Shown: positions 28,881-37,388 of the stretch, one piece after another
How the letters are laid out: each line of letters opens with the position of its first letter
Numbering within the stretch: the stretch's first letter is position 1
NCBI RefSeq assembly: GCF_008692845.1
Contig: NZ_VXJW01000001.1
Span: forward strand, 496,001 to 560,000
Direction: 5' to 3'
DNA from: Salmonella enterica subsp. arizonae
GTDB lineage: Bacteria > Pseudomonadota > Gammaproteobacteria > Enterobacterales > Enterobacteriaceae
Length of the DNA: 64,000 bases
The notes under the pieces: generated by a model
The model's input: the letters and a program-made list of their open reading frames with translations, nothing else
Databases searched by the model: none
What the model was told of the DNA's origin: nothing
Position numbers and translations under genes: made by a program

Positions 28881-29732
28881 ATGAAAAAAGCCATAATAAC
28901 TTCAGTATTGGAGCAAATAGAAAAAAACCTTGAAGAAAAAATTGATATTGAAAAATTGGTTGTTATAACAGGTTATTCACGAAGGAGTTTGCAGGATTTT
29001 TTTAAAGAAAAGTGCGGTGTATCTATCGGTAAATACATCAGACAACGCAAGTTAAGCAGAAGCGCTACACTGTTGAAGCTGACCTCTCAGTCGGTCACAG
29101 ATATTGCTTTTAGAATGGGGTTTGATTCAGTGCAGTCTTATAGTCGAGAATTCAAAAAAACGTTTGGCGTCAATCCTAAGAATTACCGTAAGGCAGATTT
29201 CTGGGACCTAAGAAATATAAGACCTCCCTACTGGCTTGACAGTGATGAGCATTATCATTTCGATATTTGTCAGCTTACATCAAAAGAAATTTTCGGCTTT
29301 CAAACCTCGCATCAGTTCTCAACAAATGATCTCCCTAAAAAAGCGTCGCCTATTAAATGGAAAATGATTCATGAGACCCTCAGAACATGGAACGAAAGTG
29401 TGTATTGTCTATCATCTTTTAAACCGGATAATGCCAAAGACCAGGTCATCGCCGTAAACAGTTTCTTTGGCATAGAATGTAATTCTGTCGATGGGGATAG
29501 AATACCTATGTCCAGAGTAATAAAAGCCGGTAAATATGCAAAATTCCGTTTTGTTGGTCATATGGAGAAATATCAACAATTCTCCAACACAATATACATG
29601 TGTGTCTTGCCAAAACTAAATCTTATCAGGAGAGAAGGAGAAGATATTGAATATTTTCATTTAGCATCAGTACAAAAACAACAAAATAATGAATCCATTG
29701 TTGAACTTTATTATTACGTCCCTGTACTATAA
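28881..29732 (+). CDS. AraC/Rob-type transcriptional regulator with GyrI-like domain
   Basis: 283 residues in the Rob arrangement: the AraC-family DNA-binding domain is N-terminal (about 1-105), with both helix-turn-helices visible (EKLVVITGYSRRSLQDFFKE and VTDIAFRMGFDSVQSYSREF) and the usual FGVNPKNYRK end. The C-terminal half is a GyrI/effector-binding-type domain ending FHLASVQKQQNNESIVELYY. I chose ATG 28881 because CGAGGA is correctly spaced before it; upstream in-frame starts at 28809 lack one. DNA is AT-rich. It is divergent from zirU and probably controls it. A terminator follows at 29894-29932. Confidence 0.85.
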   Translation: MKKAIITSVLEQIEKNLEEKIDIEKLVVITGYSRRSLQDFFKEKCGVSIGKYIRQRKLSRSATLLKLTSQSVTDIAFRMGFDSVQSYSREFKKTFGVNPKNYRKADFWDLRNIRPPYWLDSDEHYHFDICQLTSKEIFGFQTSHQFSTNDLPKKASPIKWKMIHETLRTWNESVYCLSSFKPDNAKDQVIAVNSFFGIECNSVDGDRIPMSRVIKAGKYAKFRFVGHMEKYQQFSNTIYMCVLPKLNLIRREGEDIEYFHLASVQKQQNNESIVELYYYVPVL

Positions 29733-29893
29733 TAATATTACTTAATATTATTATGCCTAACTATTTCATTTGAAATGATAATCTCTTTTTACTAAACTAA
29801 TAAAATATGTGATATCGCCTATGATAAAATAAATGATAATTAAATAAAACAAAGAGTCGAAATAAATAGCTAAACATTAACCTGCGGTCATAC

Positions 29894-29932
29894 AAAACCG
29901 GAAACAAGCTTTACACCTGTTACCGGTTTTTT
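29894..29932 (+). terminator. Terminator downstream of the AraC-type regulator
   Basis: AAAACCGG at 29894 pairs with CCGGTTTT at 29923, followed by further T. It is about 160 bases past the regulator stop codon, with no other plus-strand gene in between. Confidence 0.65.
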
Positions 29933-30013
29933 ATATGCATATATTGACGTCGTTATACATGGTCTACAGTAGATTAATACCGAGCCGACTGTAAAGCTCA
30001 CACTTTTTGCACA

Positions 30014-30250
30014 TTACCACTCCAGCTTCGATGCCCCTTCTGTCGTCAGTACTATTTCACTTGTGCTAACAATGCGATGATAACCATAAGCATCGGCGTA
30101 TTTCGTCATTCCGCTTGTGGCGTCAACCTCCGGCTTACCCTGCGTTTCAATAACCTCTCCCGTCCGGGTGGTCATGGTGTAGGTTGTTGTACATCCGGTA
30201 AGTATCAACGCTGATAAGCTAAGTAGAGTGGTAAGAATATATTTTTGCAT
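30014..30250 (-). CDS. YgdI/YgdR-type small lipoprotein
   Basis: 78 residues with a lipoprotein signal (MQKYILTTLLSLSALILTGC, lipobox LTGC) and a single DUF903/YgdI-YgdR domain (YTMTTRTGEVIETQGKPEVD ... GYHRIVSTSEIVLTTEG). The family forms small SH3-like folds at the membrane; function is unknown. The ATG is preceded by GACATGAGAAATG without an obvious strong ribosome-binding site. It stands alone between the regulator and an SDR gene fossil. Confidence 0.85.
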   Translation of the reverse strand: MQKYILTTLLSLSALILTGCTTTYTMTTRTGEVIETQGKPEVDATSGMTKYADAYGYHRIVSTSEIVLTTEGASKLEW

Positions 30251-30270
30251 TTCTCATGTCCCTGACACCT

Positions 30271-30515
30271 CTAGTTTTCAGCTACGCCGGATAGCGTGAA
30301 GCCGCAGAAAAACTGGCGGTGGAAACCAGCGGCATCGCCTTCCAGACAAATAGCGCGATCGCGATGCCGTCATTAACCTCATACGTAAATATGGGCCGCT
30401 GGATAATCTGGTGGTTAACGCTGGCATCGCTATCTTCGGTGATGCGCTTGAACAAGATAGCTATGCTTTTCCATACTCAATCGGTCAATAATTTAGATAC
30501 CAATATGATGCATTT
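30271..30515 (+). pseudogene. Fragment of a short-chain dehydrogenase (BdcA/YjgI-like)
   Basis: Conceptual translation across frames gives LVFSYAG, an in-frame stop, REAAEKLAVETSGIAFQTNSA, then after a frameshift DRDAVINLIRKYGPLDNLV and VNAGIAIFGDALEQDS, and finally weak FRYQYDA. The NAG motif and the flanking residues match the N-terminal Rossmann half of BdcA-type SDR proteins. The glycine-rich nucleotide loop, the catalytic Tyr-x3-Lys and the C-terminal half are absent. This is a clear gene fossil with one stop, at least one frameshift and both ends missing. Confidence 0.75.
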
Positions 30516-30837
30516 TTTTGACAATCCTCCGTCAGAAAAACAGCCCCCCCGACATTAAGGACGGAAGATAAAAGTTAAAGGTACAATTAGTATATTAAAG
30601 CCGATTATACTTATGCAAAAAATTCATTAATAATGGTTGTACTTATTTTCTATTGCATCAAAACGCTTTGGAGCGCCCCGAGCCCGTAGACAAATCCGGC
30701 CTATGGTTTGCACACAGGAGAAGTCTATGAGGCACGCCACGTTTTATCTCTGATTTTAAGGAAGATCTGGCGCTGTAAACCGTGCCAGATCTGAGTTTAG
30801 CCGTAGTTACCTTGCGTTAGCAGGAAACCAGTACTGA
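30516..30837. other. Non-coding region downstream of mppA
   Basis: About 320 bases with no supported gene. A palindrome AGATCTGGC / GCCAGATCT at about 30764-30792, 45 bases after the mppA stop on the minus strand, is terminator-like. Confidence 0.5.
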
Positions 30838-32451
30838 TTAGTGCTTCAAAATATACATGGTACGGCTGTAGGCAACATCTTCCGGGTTAGTAATGGGATA
30901 GCCCTTTACCCACAGTTTAATTAATCGCCCATTAGTGTATTGATAAATAGGCGCTATAGGCGCCTGCTCCGTCAGTATTTTTTCCGCTGCATTATAATCT
31001 GCGTTACGCGCTTCTGCGGTATTTTCCATCGTCGCCTGCGTCAGGATTTTGTCATAAGCCGGATTCGCAAAACGTGAAATATTCCCCGTATGCGTGGATG
31101 TTAATAAGGACAGGAAAGTCGACGGTTCGTTGTAGTCGCCAACCCAGGAGGCGCGAATAACATCAAAATTACCGCTATTCCGGCTGTCGATATACGTTTT
31201 CCACTCCTGGTTTTGCAATTTCACGTCCACCCCCAGATTTTTCTTCCACATTGACGCCACCGCAATAGCGATCTTCTGATGGTTTTCTGACGTATTGTAA
31301 AGCAATGTTAATTTAAGTGGCTTCTGCGAATCGTAACCTGCTGCACGAAGTAATGTTTTAGCCTGGGCGTTAAGTTCTTCCTGACTCATTTGTTCAAACG
31401 GCGAAGGGTCTGGCGTAAATCCTGCCGTGACATCCGGCGTAAAATGCCAGGCCGGTTTTTCACCAGTACCTAAGATTTTCTCCGCCATCAAACGTCGATC
31501 AATGGTCATACTTAGCGCCAGACGAACGCGGGAATCCGCCGTCGGCCCTTTCTGCGTATTAAACGCATAATAATAAGTCCCTAATTGCGGCGGCGTATAA
31601 ACTTGCCCTGGAATATCCTTCAATAGCTTCTTGTACATATTCTTAGGGAAAGATTCTGTGATATCAATATCACCGGCAAGGTAACGTTTAGTCGCGGCCG
31701 ATTCCTGGTTAATCGGTAAAAATGTCACTTTTTGCAGTACCGTTTTCGCGTTATCCCAGTAATGCGTATTAGGCACGACCACCAGTTTTTCATTTACTAT
31801 GCGCTCCTTAAGCACATACGCGCCATTGCCGATCAGTTTTCCCGGCTTAGTCCAGTCTTTGCCGCTTTCGATATTCGCCTTTTGGACCGGATAAAAGGCA
31901 AAATTGGCGGTCAGACTGGCAAACCAGGGTAATGGTTTATCAAGCTGAATACGCAGAGTGTGCGCGTCCACGGCGCTGACGCCAAGCTGGTCCGGCGTGA
32001 TTTTACCGTCGATAATGGCTTGCGCATTAGTGATACCAGCCAGAGCGGCAAACCAGGCGAAGGGGGAAAACGTTTTAGGGTCAACCAGACGTTGCCAACT
32101 GTAAACAAAATCCTGAGCGGTCACTGGCGTTCCATCGGCCCACTGCGCATTATTTCGCAGCGTAAACGTCCAGATACGGTTATCGCTGCTCTTCCATTGG
32201 GTAGCGACACCAGGGATGATTTCTCCCTTTTCGTTCTGGTTAACCAATCCTTCAAACAGATCGCGGATCACCTGAATTTCCGGCAGCCCAACGGCTTTCG
32301 CTGGATCTAACGAGGCTGGCTCATCTTTGATATGACGCACCAGTTCTTGTTTCTCTGCCAGCACTGTTCCACCGGGAACATCCGCAGCATATGCCAGGGA
32401 AAAGCAGCTAACCAATAGCGCACAACAGGTTACAGAAACAGAATGCCTCAT
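30838..32451 (-). CDS. mppA: Periplasmic murein tripeptide-binding protein MppA
   Basis: 537-residue periplasmic solute-binding protein of the OppA family with a cleavable signal peptide (MRHSVSVTCCALLVSCFSLAYAADVPGG). It binds L-Ala-gamma-D-Glu-meso-Dap released by wall turnover and delivers it to the Opp transporter. Typical family segments are seen: EPASLDPAKAVGLPEIQVIRDL, GNGAYVLKERIVNEKL and NYNAAEKILTEQAPIAPIYQY. Functionally it links to mpaA and ycjG 3-5 kb away, which process the same peptide. In E. coli mppA lies next to ynaI; here the zir region is in between. Confidence 0.95.
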   Translation of the reverse strand: MRHSVSVTCCALLVSCFSLAYAADVPGGTVLAEKQELVRHIKDEPASLDPAKAVGLPEIQVIRDLFEGLVNQNEKGEIIPGVATQWKSSDNRIWTFTLRNNAQWADGTPVTAQDFVYSWQRLVDPKTFSPFAWFAALAGITNAQAIIDGKITPDQLGVSAVDAHTLRIQLDKPLPWFASLTANFAFYPVQKANIESGKDWTKPGKLIGNGAYVLKERIVNEKLVVVPNTHYWDNAKTVLQKVTFLPINQESAATKRYLAGDIDITESFPKNMYKKLLKDIPGQVYTPPQLGTYYYAFNTQKGPTADSRVRLALSMTIDRRLMAEKILGTGEKPAWHFTPDVTAGFTPDPSPFEQMSQEELNAQAKTLLRAAGYDSQKPLKLTLLYNTSENHQKIAIAVASMWKKNLGVDVKLQNQEWKTYIDSRNSGNFDVIRASWVGDYNEPSTFLSLLTSTHTGNISRFANPAYDKILTQATMENTAEARNADYNAAEKILTEQAPIAPIYQYTNGRLIKLWVKGYPITNPEDVAYSRTMYILKH

Positions 32452-33052
32452 AGAAGTTCCTTAAAGAAGAAATTTATTTTTTATCAAGATAATGAAATAA
32501 AAGGATTTATCTCATCCTGTGCCTATACAGTGACCACACTTTGGGATAACCACTATACTATCAAAAAAGCTGCGCAGATCTTTATACCGCTGGGCTATTT
32601 TTTGACTTCGTTCATTCCGTTAGGATAGAACGTTTTATAACCGCTACCGTTCACAACCGAATGGCTGACGAGTATATTAACATGTGGCTACCAGACGCAT
32701 TCATCCTGCCGCACATCACGCTATGGCGGTATGTAAGATTTTATATTAGTTAGCACGCTAATATGTGATATAATTCAACGTCTTAACCTTGCTACATATG
32801 ACATAAAGAAAACAGCTTTAAGTATGAAAGCGAGAGTCCGCAGCAATATAGCAATGACTCAGATAACTAACGTTATGCTGGGGCTTCGCAAGGGGGCTTT
32901 TTTTCGTTTACTTGAAGCTGTTCATCGCCTATATAATGTTGTGGCGTTGATCATAGATGTATCAGGAATTTTATCTTCTGCAAAACCCCTTCTACTTGTT
33001 GAATATTCAATTTTCGAAGGGGAATCACACAAATCGCTTTTACTTACAAGAA
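32452..33052. promoter_or_regulatory. Region between mppA and cdtC with a SlyA-like box and a possible rightward promoter
   Basis: About 600 AT-rich bases. TTAGCACGCTAA at 32750-32761 is a palindrome one base from the SlyA/RovA consensus TTAGCAAGCTAA. It is followed at 32769-32774 by TATAAT, a perfect -10, so a rightward promoter under SlyA-type control is plausible. The only downstream frame (32824-33063, 79 codons) has a weak ribosome-binding site and no recognisable product; a transcript from here would run antisense into cdtC. Confidence 0.4.
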
Positions 33053-33628
33053 CTATATATTGATGGGAGCCATGGATGATGCAGTGACCGGTGGATTGAG
33101 CATCCAAAGATTTTTTTCATGGACTACTTGTTGTGGGTTCTGGATATCAGCAACACAACGACCAAATAAAAAATGATCGGTATTATCCTGATCAATAACA
33201 CACGTTTTCGAATTTACAGACTGAATTTGCACCGCTCCTGTGGTAGATGGTATTAACACGAATAACGATTCTCGATTTTTTAAATCACATGTCCCTTTGG
33301 TTAAAGCGACACCGTTTATAGCATTAAGGCACTGTCTGGTAATTGGGTCACGAAATTGAATCCACCCCCCAGGCGTAGTTGCCAATACTTCTATTGGTGT
33401 TTCCTGTTGTATCAGTTCCCAGCCACTCTGTTCCCGACCCTGTTGATCAAGAATATTAGTTATCATAAAGCCACTTTGTATATTACGAATACTAAACAAT
33501 GATCCATTTTCAGCACCCGATATGTCTTCTCCAGGATTCAGAGAAAGTAATCTCTCATTATTAACCGACGAGCCACAACCAGTCAGGATACTGGTAAAGA
33601 AAAATAGCATTATTATATTTTTTTTCAT
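33053..33628 (-). CDS. cdtC: Cytolethal distending toxin subunit C
   Basis: 191 residues with a lipoprotein-type signal (MKKNIIMLFFFTSILTGCGS) and a single ricin-B-like lectin domain (SLFSIRNIQSGFMITNILDQ ... GGWIQFRDPITRQCLNAING ... CVIDQDNTDHFLFGRC). With CdtA it forms the cell-binding and delivery part of the AB2 toxin. The ATG overlaps the cdtB stop by four bases (ATGA), showing translational coupling. Length is close to that of E. coli CdtC (about 180-190 residues). Confidence 0.93.
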   Translation of the reverse strand: MKKNIIMLFFFTSILTGCGSSVNNERLLSLNPGEDISGAENGSLFSIRNIQSGFMITNILDQQGREQSGWELIQQETPIEVLATTPGGWIQFRDPITRQCLNAINGVALTKGTCDLKNRESLFVLIPSTTGAVQIQSVNSKTCVIDQDNTDHFLFGRCVADIQNPQQVVHEKNLWMLNPPVTASSMAPINI

Positions 33629-34452
33629 CTTGGTTCTCCAGGAGGTGGTAAGAAAATACCAACCGGGTAATGATCTGATGATATCTGAGTCGCTCTTTCC
33701 CCGAATAATAATCCGGCCCTCAGCACTGGCGGAATAAATGCAATCGCATTGCCTACAACAGCATAGTCCAGTATCCCTCCGCTGCGCTGCGTAGGATCTG
33801 AAGGTGCTAATATGACAGTATTATTTCTTACAGGAGTTTCGATCGCCATTCTGAGGTTATCTGGATTACGATTGAAATCGCCCGCAATCATCCAGTTTGT
33901 AGCCTGCATATCTGGCCTTGTGCTATTACGGAAAAACTCAAAAACACTATTTACAACCGCTGGAGCATCTACTCCCCTATTTGCCAAGGCGTGAATAGTG
34001 AAAAACGCATCTGAACCTATTCTTATTCCCATTATAGGACGCGATGCTGTCGAAGGAGGGGGAAGAACGATAACCTCATCTGCGCGACGATGACTTACGA
34101 TAGCAAGATTAACGCGTCCAGCAAAAACATCAAGCTGTGAGAAATAAATAAAAACTTGTTGGGGACGACTGTTACTTCCTAAATTCCAGGTAAGTTCACG
34201 AACCGGAATACCGGGTGAATTAATAATTCTTCCAGTATCAACCGCGCTTGCTGGAGGACGTCCAGCCTCCTGAACCATTAAAATATCAACAGCTCCAGCG
34301 CCACTAACAAGTTGCCGTACATTCACATTCCATTTATTTTCGCTTCTTGTAGAAGACCCCTGTAAATTCCATGTAGCAACTTTATAATCAGTTAATGCAG
34401 CGTGTACTGGAAAGGTAAGAAGACAGACGAAGAAAAGTAGTATATTTTTCAA
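33625..34452 (-). CDS. cdtB: Cytolethal distending toxin subunit B (DNase I-like nuclease)
   Basis: 275 residues; signal peptide MKNILLFFVCLLTFPVHA, then a DNase I-fold enzyme starting LTDYKVATWNLQGSS. Catalytic and metal-binding residues are all kept: E62 (MVQEAG), H154 (FTIHALAN), D192 and N194 (GDFNRNP), D229 (ILDYAV) and D260-H261 (SSDHYPVG). The subunit enters host nuclei and damages DNA, causing cell-cycle arrest. The start appears to be TTG at 34452 with GAGG eight bases upstream; the nearest ATG is out of frame. It is flanked by cdtA and cdtC, unlike typhoid-toxin cdtB, which is paired with pltA/pltB. Confidence 0.96.
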   Translation of the reverse strand: MKNILLFFVCLLTFPVHAALTDYKVATWNLQGSSTRSENKWNVNVRQLVSGAGAVDILMVQEAGRPPASAVDTGRIINSPGIPVRELTWNLGSNSRPQQVFIYFSQLDVFAGRVNLAIVSHRRADEVIVLPPPSTASRPIMGIRIGSDAFFTIHALANRGVDAPAVVNSVFEFFRNSTRPDMQATNWMIAGDFNRNPDNLRMAIETPVRNNTVILAPSDPTQRSGGILDYAVVGNAIAFIPPVLRAGLLFGERATQISSDHYPVGIFLPPPGEPR

Positions 34453-34468
34453 TTTTGCAACCTCATTT

Positions 34469-35281
34469 TTAATAAATTACAGGCTGAATTTGAGTGGCTG
34501 ATATATTATTTGAATCTGAATTATTTATTATTGAACCAGCAGCAAGTGGGAGTGACGGAGGGGCAGGCCTAATTTCCGGCTTAGAAATGGCGGCAAGAGC
34601 AGGCCTCAAAGGTTCACTAATAGACCATTGCAACTCAATATTTTTCTCCCCAGGTTTTGGACATTCTGCCTGTAATATTTCAAAAGCATATGGGGAGCTT
34701 GCTGTTCTGTCTAAAAATCTTGCCCGAATACAACGATTGAGATCTACTGACTTAATAAAGACATTGCCATTGAGTGTCGGAATTAAGTGAAAATCGAACA
34801 CAGCAGAGCGTGGATCGCAAGTGGTGTGTATAAATCCACCGTCACCGCTTATGCCAACTCCCCATGTCATGCATGTTCCGGTTCCCTGATTTACGAAGCG
34901 TACTGTTCCCGGAGTCTTCCCCGGTATTATTTTCCAGTTACGTAATTCACCAAAACTATTAGAATCCCAGGGCGTGTAGCCCCATAGCCATGAGTTTCTA
35001 TGGCGCCCCCATACTGTCAGTACGGCCCCGCTCATACTCATAATAGATACGCTAGGATTATCTTTTGGCACTGGAAGAGGTGCGTTAGAGGAGATTGTTT
35101 GTCTATTGACGCCTCCCGGTCCAGGTATTGACAATCCGGGTTCTTCCGGGGCTGGAGGGACAGGGCCATTACCGCCAGGTGATGGAAATATTCTATAAAA
35201 CTCATCGCCACCCACCAAAGGAGGAGAGGAAGAACATCCCGTCAGAGTAGCAATAATGATTAGCCAACTACATTTTTTCAT
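34469..35281 (-). CDS. cdtA: Cytolethal distending toxin subunit A
   Basis: 270-residue lipoprotein (MKKCSWLIIIATLTGCSSSP, lipobox LTGC) with a proline/glycine-rich linker (about 25-70) and a ricin-B-like lectin domain (about 80-225; VLTVWGRHRNSWLWGYTPWD, FVNQGTGTCMTWG, VFIKSVDLNRCIRARFLD). In the CDT family CdtA binds host surface glycans and cholesterol together with CdtC. It is the first gene of the leftward cdtA-cdtB-cdtC operon, 16 bases before cdtB. AAGGAT precedes its ATG. The gene is AT-rich. Confidence 0.94.
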   Translation of the reverse strand: MKKCSWLIIIATLTGCSSSPPLVGGDEFYRIFPSPGGNGPVPPAPEEPGLSIPGPGGVNRQTISSNAPLPVPKDNPSVSIMSMSGAVLTVWGRHRNSWLWGYTPWDSNSFGELRNWKIIPGKTPGTVRFVNQGTGTCMTWGVGISGDGGFIHTTCDPRSAVFDFHLIPTLNGNVFIKSVDLNRCIRARFLDRTASSPYAFEILQAECPKPGEKNIELQWSISEPLRPALAAISKPEIRPAPPSLPLAAGSIINNSDSNNISATQIQPVIY

Positions 35282-35604
35282 CGCTTATCCTTATTATCAA
35301 ATGATATTTTTTAAATATTAGCTATCCTATCATCAATATTTAATTCGGTATTTAATATCTTATAATTAGAATGAAATTCGTCAATTGTAAAATCAGGTTT
35401 AAATATATTGACATTAGACCAAACATATTATCAAAGCTATCATTCATATCTAAAAATTATTGTTAATATTTAAACTTATTGAGATTGTATATAAAAATCG
35501 ATATAACGCCATACGAGCGGGTAAATAGAAACCATTTGATAATCGGCGGGTTTTACACAACACTACAATGATTACCCCATTAGTCTCAGCTTCGGGAAAC
35601 ACGT
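35282..35604 (-). promoter_or_regulatory. AT-rich cdtA upstream region and mpaA promoter region
   Basis: About 320 bases. On the minus strand TTGACG (35384-35379) and TAAGAT (35362-35357) with a 16-base spacer make a candidate cdtA promoter. The stretch is extremely AT-rich, as is common for H-NS-silenced foreign genes. Base composition changes abruptly to backbone values near 35510, just before mpaA. Confidence 0.4.
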
Positions 35605-36333
35605 ATGATTGTCACCCGCCCCCGTGCCGAACGCGGCGTATTTCCGCCTGGCACTGAACATTACGGACGTTCGCTACTTGGCGCGCCGCTAATCTGGTTT
35701 CCAGCGCCTGCCGCCGATCGCGAAAGCGGCTTGATACTAGCTGGCACCCACGGAGATGAAATGTCTTCCGTGGTCACGCTTTCCTGTGCGTTACGAACAT
35801 TAAATCCGTCCCTTCGCCGTCATCATGTCGTCCTTGCCGTTAACCCTGATGGCTGTCAACTTGGATTAAGGGCAAATGCGAATGGCATTGATTTAAATCG
35901 TAACTTTCCCGCCGCCAACTGGACAGCAGGTGAGACCGTTTACCGCTGGAATAGCCGCGCGAACGAGCGTGATGTCGTACTGTTAACCGGCGAACGCCCT
36001 GGCTCAGAACCGGAAACCCAGGCGCTTTGCCAGTTAATACATCGACTTCAACCCGCCTGGGTAGTCTCTTTTCACGATCCATTGGCCTGCATTGAAGATC
36101 CCCGTCGCAGCGAGCTAGGTGAGTGGCTGGCCCAAGCTTTTGCTCTGCCGCTGGTGACCAGCGTAGGTTATGAAACGCCAGGTTCATTCGGCAGTTGGTG
36201 CGCCGACCTCAACCTGCACTGTATCACCGCTGAGTTCCCCCCAATTTCCGCCGATGAGGCCAGCGAAAAATACCTGACCGCCATGTCGAATCTGCTGCGC
36301 TGGCAGCCTAAAGATGGAGTTGACCCGTCGTAA
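35605..36333 (+). CDS. mpaA: Murein peptide amidase A
   Basis: 242-residue cytoplasmic zinc carboxypeptidase (M14 family) that cleaves the gamma-D-Glu-Dap bond of murein tripeptide. Zinc ligands H49 and E52 (GTHGDE), H157 (SFHDP) and catalytic E210 (ITAEFPP) are present, as is the NGIDLNRNFP substrate-binding segment. Its product L-Ala-D-Glu is the substrate of ycjG, whose 3' end overlaps that of mpaA by 26 bases in convergent orientation. A Met replaces the Asn that follows GDE in E. coli. Confidence 0.95.
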   Translation: MIVTRPRAERGVFPPGTEHYGRSLLGAPLIWFPAPAADRESGLILAGTHGDEMSSVVTLSCALRTLNPSLRRHHVVLAVNPDGCQLGLRANANGIDLNRNFPAANWTAGETVYRWNSRANERDVVLLTGERPGSEPETQALCQLIHRLQPAWVVSFHDPLACIEDPRRSELGEWLAQAFALPLVTSVGYETPGSFGSWCADLNLHCITAEFPPISADEASEKYLTAMSNLLRWQPKDGVDPS

Positions 36334-37273
36334 AGCGTAGCGCGGGCTCAACGTCAACAGCCAGCCATGTTGGGCCATCAAGATCGGCGAAATTCACCAG
36401 CGGCATAAGCGGCAGCGCGGCGTTAATCGCCCTTGATGTACAGAGCATACAGCCCAGCATCAGGCCGAATCCTTGTTCCTGCGCTTCCGTTGCCAGTGCC
36501 AGCGCCTCTGTCAGGCCTCCAGTTTTGTCCAGTTTGATGTTGATCATATCGTAGCGCCCCGTCAGGGCTTTCAGACTACTGCGGGTATGGCAGCTTTCAT
36601 CCGCACAGATGGGCAGTGGATGAATAAAATTCTCCAGAGCGGCGTCATCCTGCGCGGGCAGCGGTTGCTCCAGCATCGCTACGTTCAAATCCGCCAGTAA
36701 CTGACAACGCGCCGCCAGCCCCTCCGGACGCCACGATTCATTGGCGTCCACAATGAGCGTCGCCTCCGGCGCCGCCGCGCGGATCGCCACCATACGCTCG
36801 CTAATCAGACGCGCATCCAGTTTGATTTTCAGCAGCGTCGCCCCTTTTTCCCATAATGCCGCCGCGCTGGCCGCCATCTGTTCCGGCGTGCCTATCACTA
36901 CCGTTTGCGCGGTAGTAAAAACAGGGTCCAGCGTCACACCGAGCAACTCGGCAAGGCTTTGCTGTCGCTGGCGGGCCTGCAAATCCCATAAGGCGCTATC
37001 CACCGCGTTGCGCGCTGCGCCTGCCGGTAACAGTTTCTGCAATGCTTCGCGGGTTAGCCCATTTTCCAACTGAGGCACAATACTCATGATTTGCGCCATA
37101 ACCGAGGCATCACTTTCGCCATAGCGTGGATAAGGCGTACATTCCCCAGCGCCTTTTACGCCCTCATCTTCCAGTTCAACAACAACAACGTGCGCTTCGC
37201 TTCGGCTACCACGCGCAATAACGAAAGGCGTATGTAACGGCCAGGTTTCCTCGTATACCTTAACAGATCTCAT
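36308..37273 (-). CDS. ycjG: L-Ala-D/L-Glu epimerase
   Basis: 321-residue enolase-superfamily enzyme (muconate-lactonizing subgroup) that epimerises the D-Glu of murein-derived dipeptide so it can be hydrolysed. Visible acid/base and Mg2+ residues: the KIKLD lysine (near 150), DANE, EQPL and CADES metal ligands, and KLDKTGG near 240. The N-terminal capping domain starts MRSVKVYEETWPL. Same length and place as E. coli YcjG. Convergent with mpaA, divergent from tpx. Confidence 0.94.
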   Translation of the reverse strand: MRSVKVYEETWPLHTPFVIARGSRSEAHVVVVELEDEGVKGAGECTPYPRYGESDASVMAQIMSIVPQLENGLTREALQKLLPAGAARNAVDSALWDLQARQRQQSLAELLGVTLDPVFTTAQTVVIGTPEQMAASAAALWEKGATLLKIKLDARLISERMVAIRAAAPEATLIVDANESWRPEGLAARCQLLADLNVAMLEQPLPAQDDAALENFIHPLPICADESCHTRSSLKALTGRYDMINIKLDKTGGLTEALALATEAQEQGFGLMLGCMLCTSRAINAALPLMPLVNFADLDGPTWLAVDVEPALRFTTGQLHL

Positions 37274-37388
37274 CTCTTCCCCTCAGATAGCGCCGTACGC
37301 GGCTTGCCACAAATAGTATTTGCCGTGTTAACGAATAATGACTTAAACTGGTTTTCGACGTTAACTATAAGTAAACAGGAACATAATT

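Noticed and set aside
32824-33063. 79-codon frame near cdtC as a real gene
   Set aside because: A possible promoter lies upstream, but the ribosome-binding site is weak, the product is unrecognisable and it overlaps cdtC; kept only as part of a finding.
33053-35281. Typhoid-toxin islet
   Set aside because: No pltA, pltB or lysozyme-like ttsA gene is near cdtB; instead cdtA and cdtC flank it.
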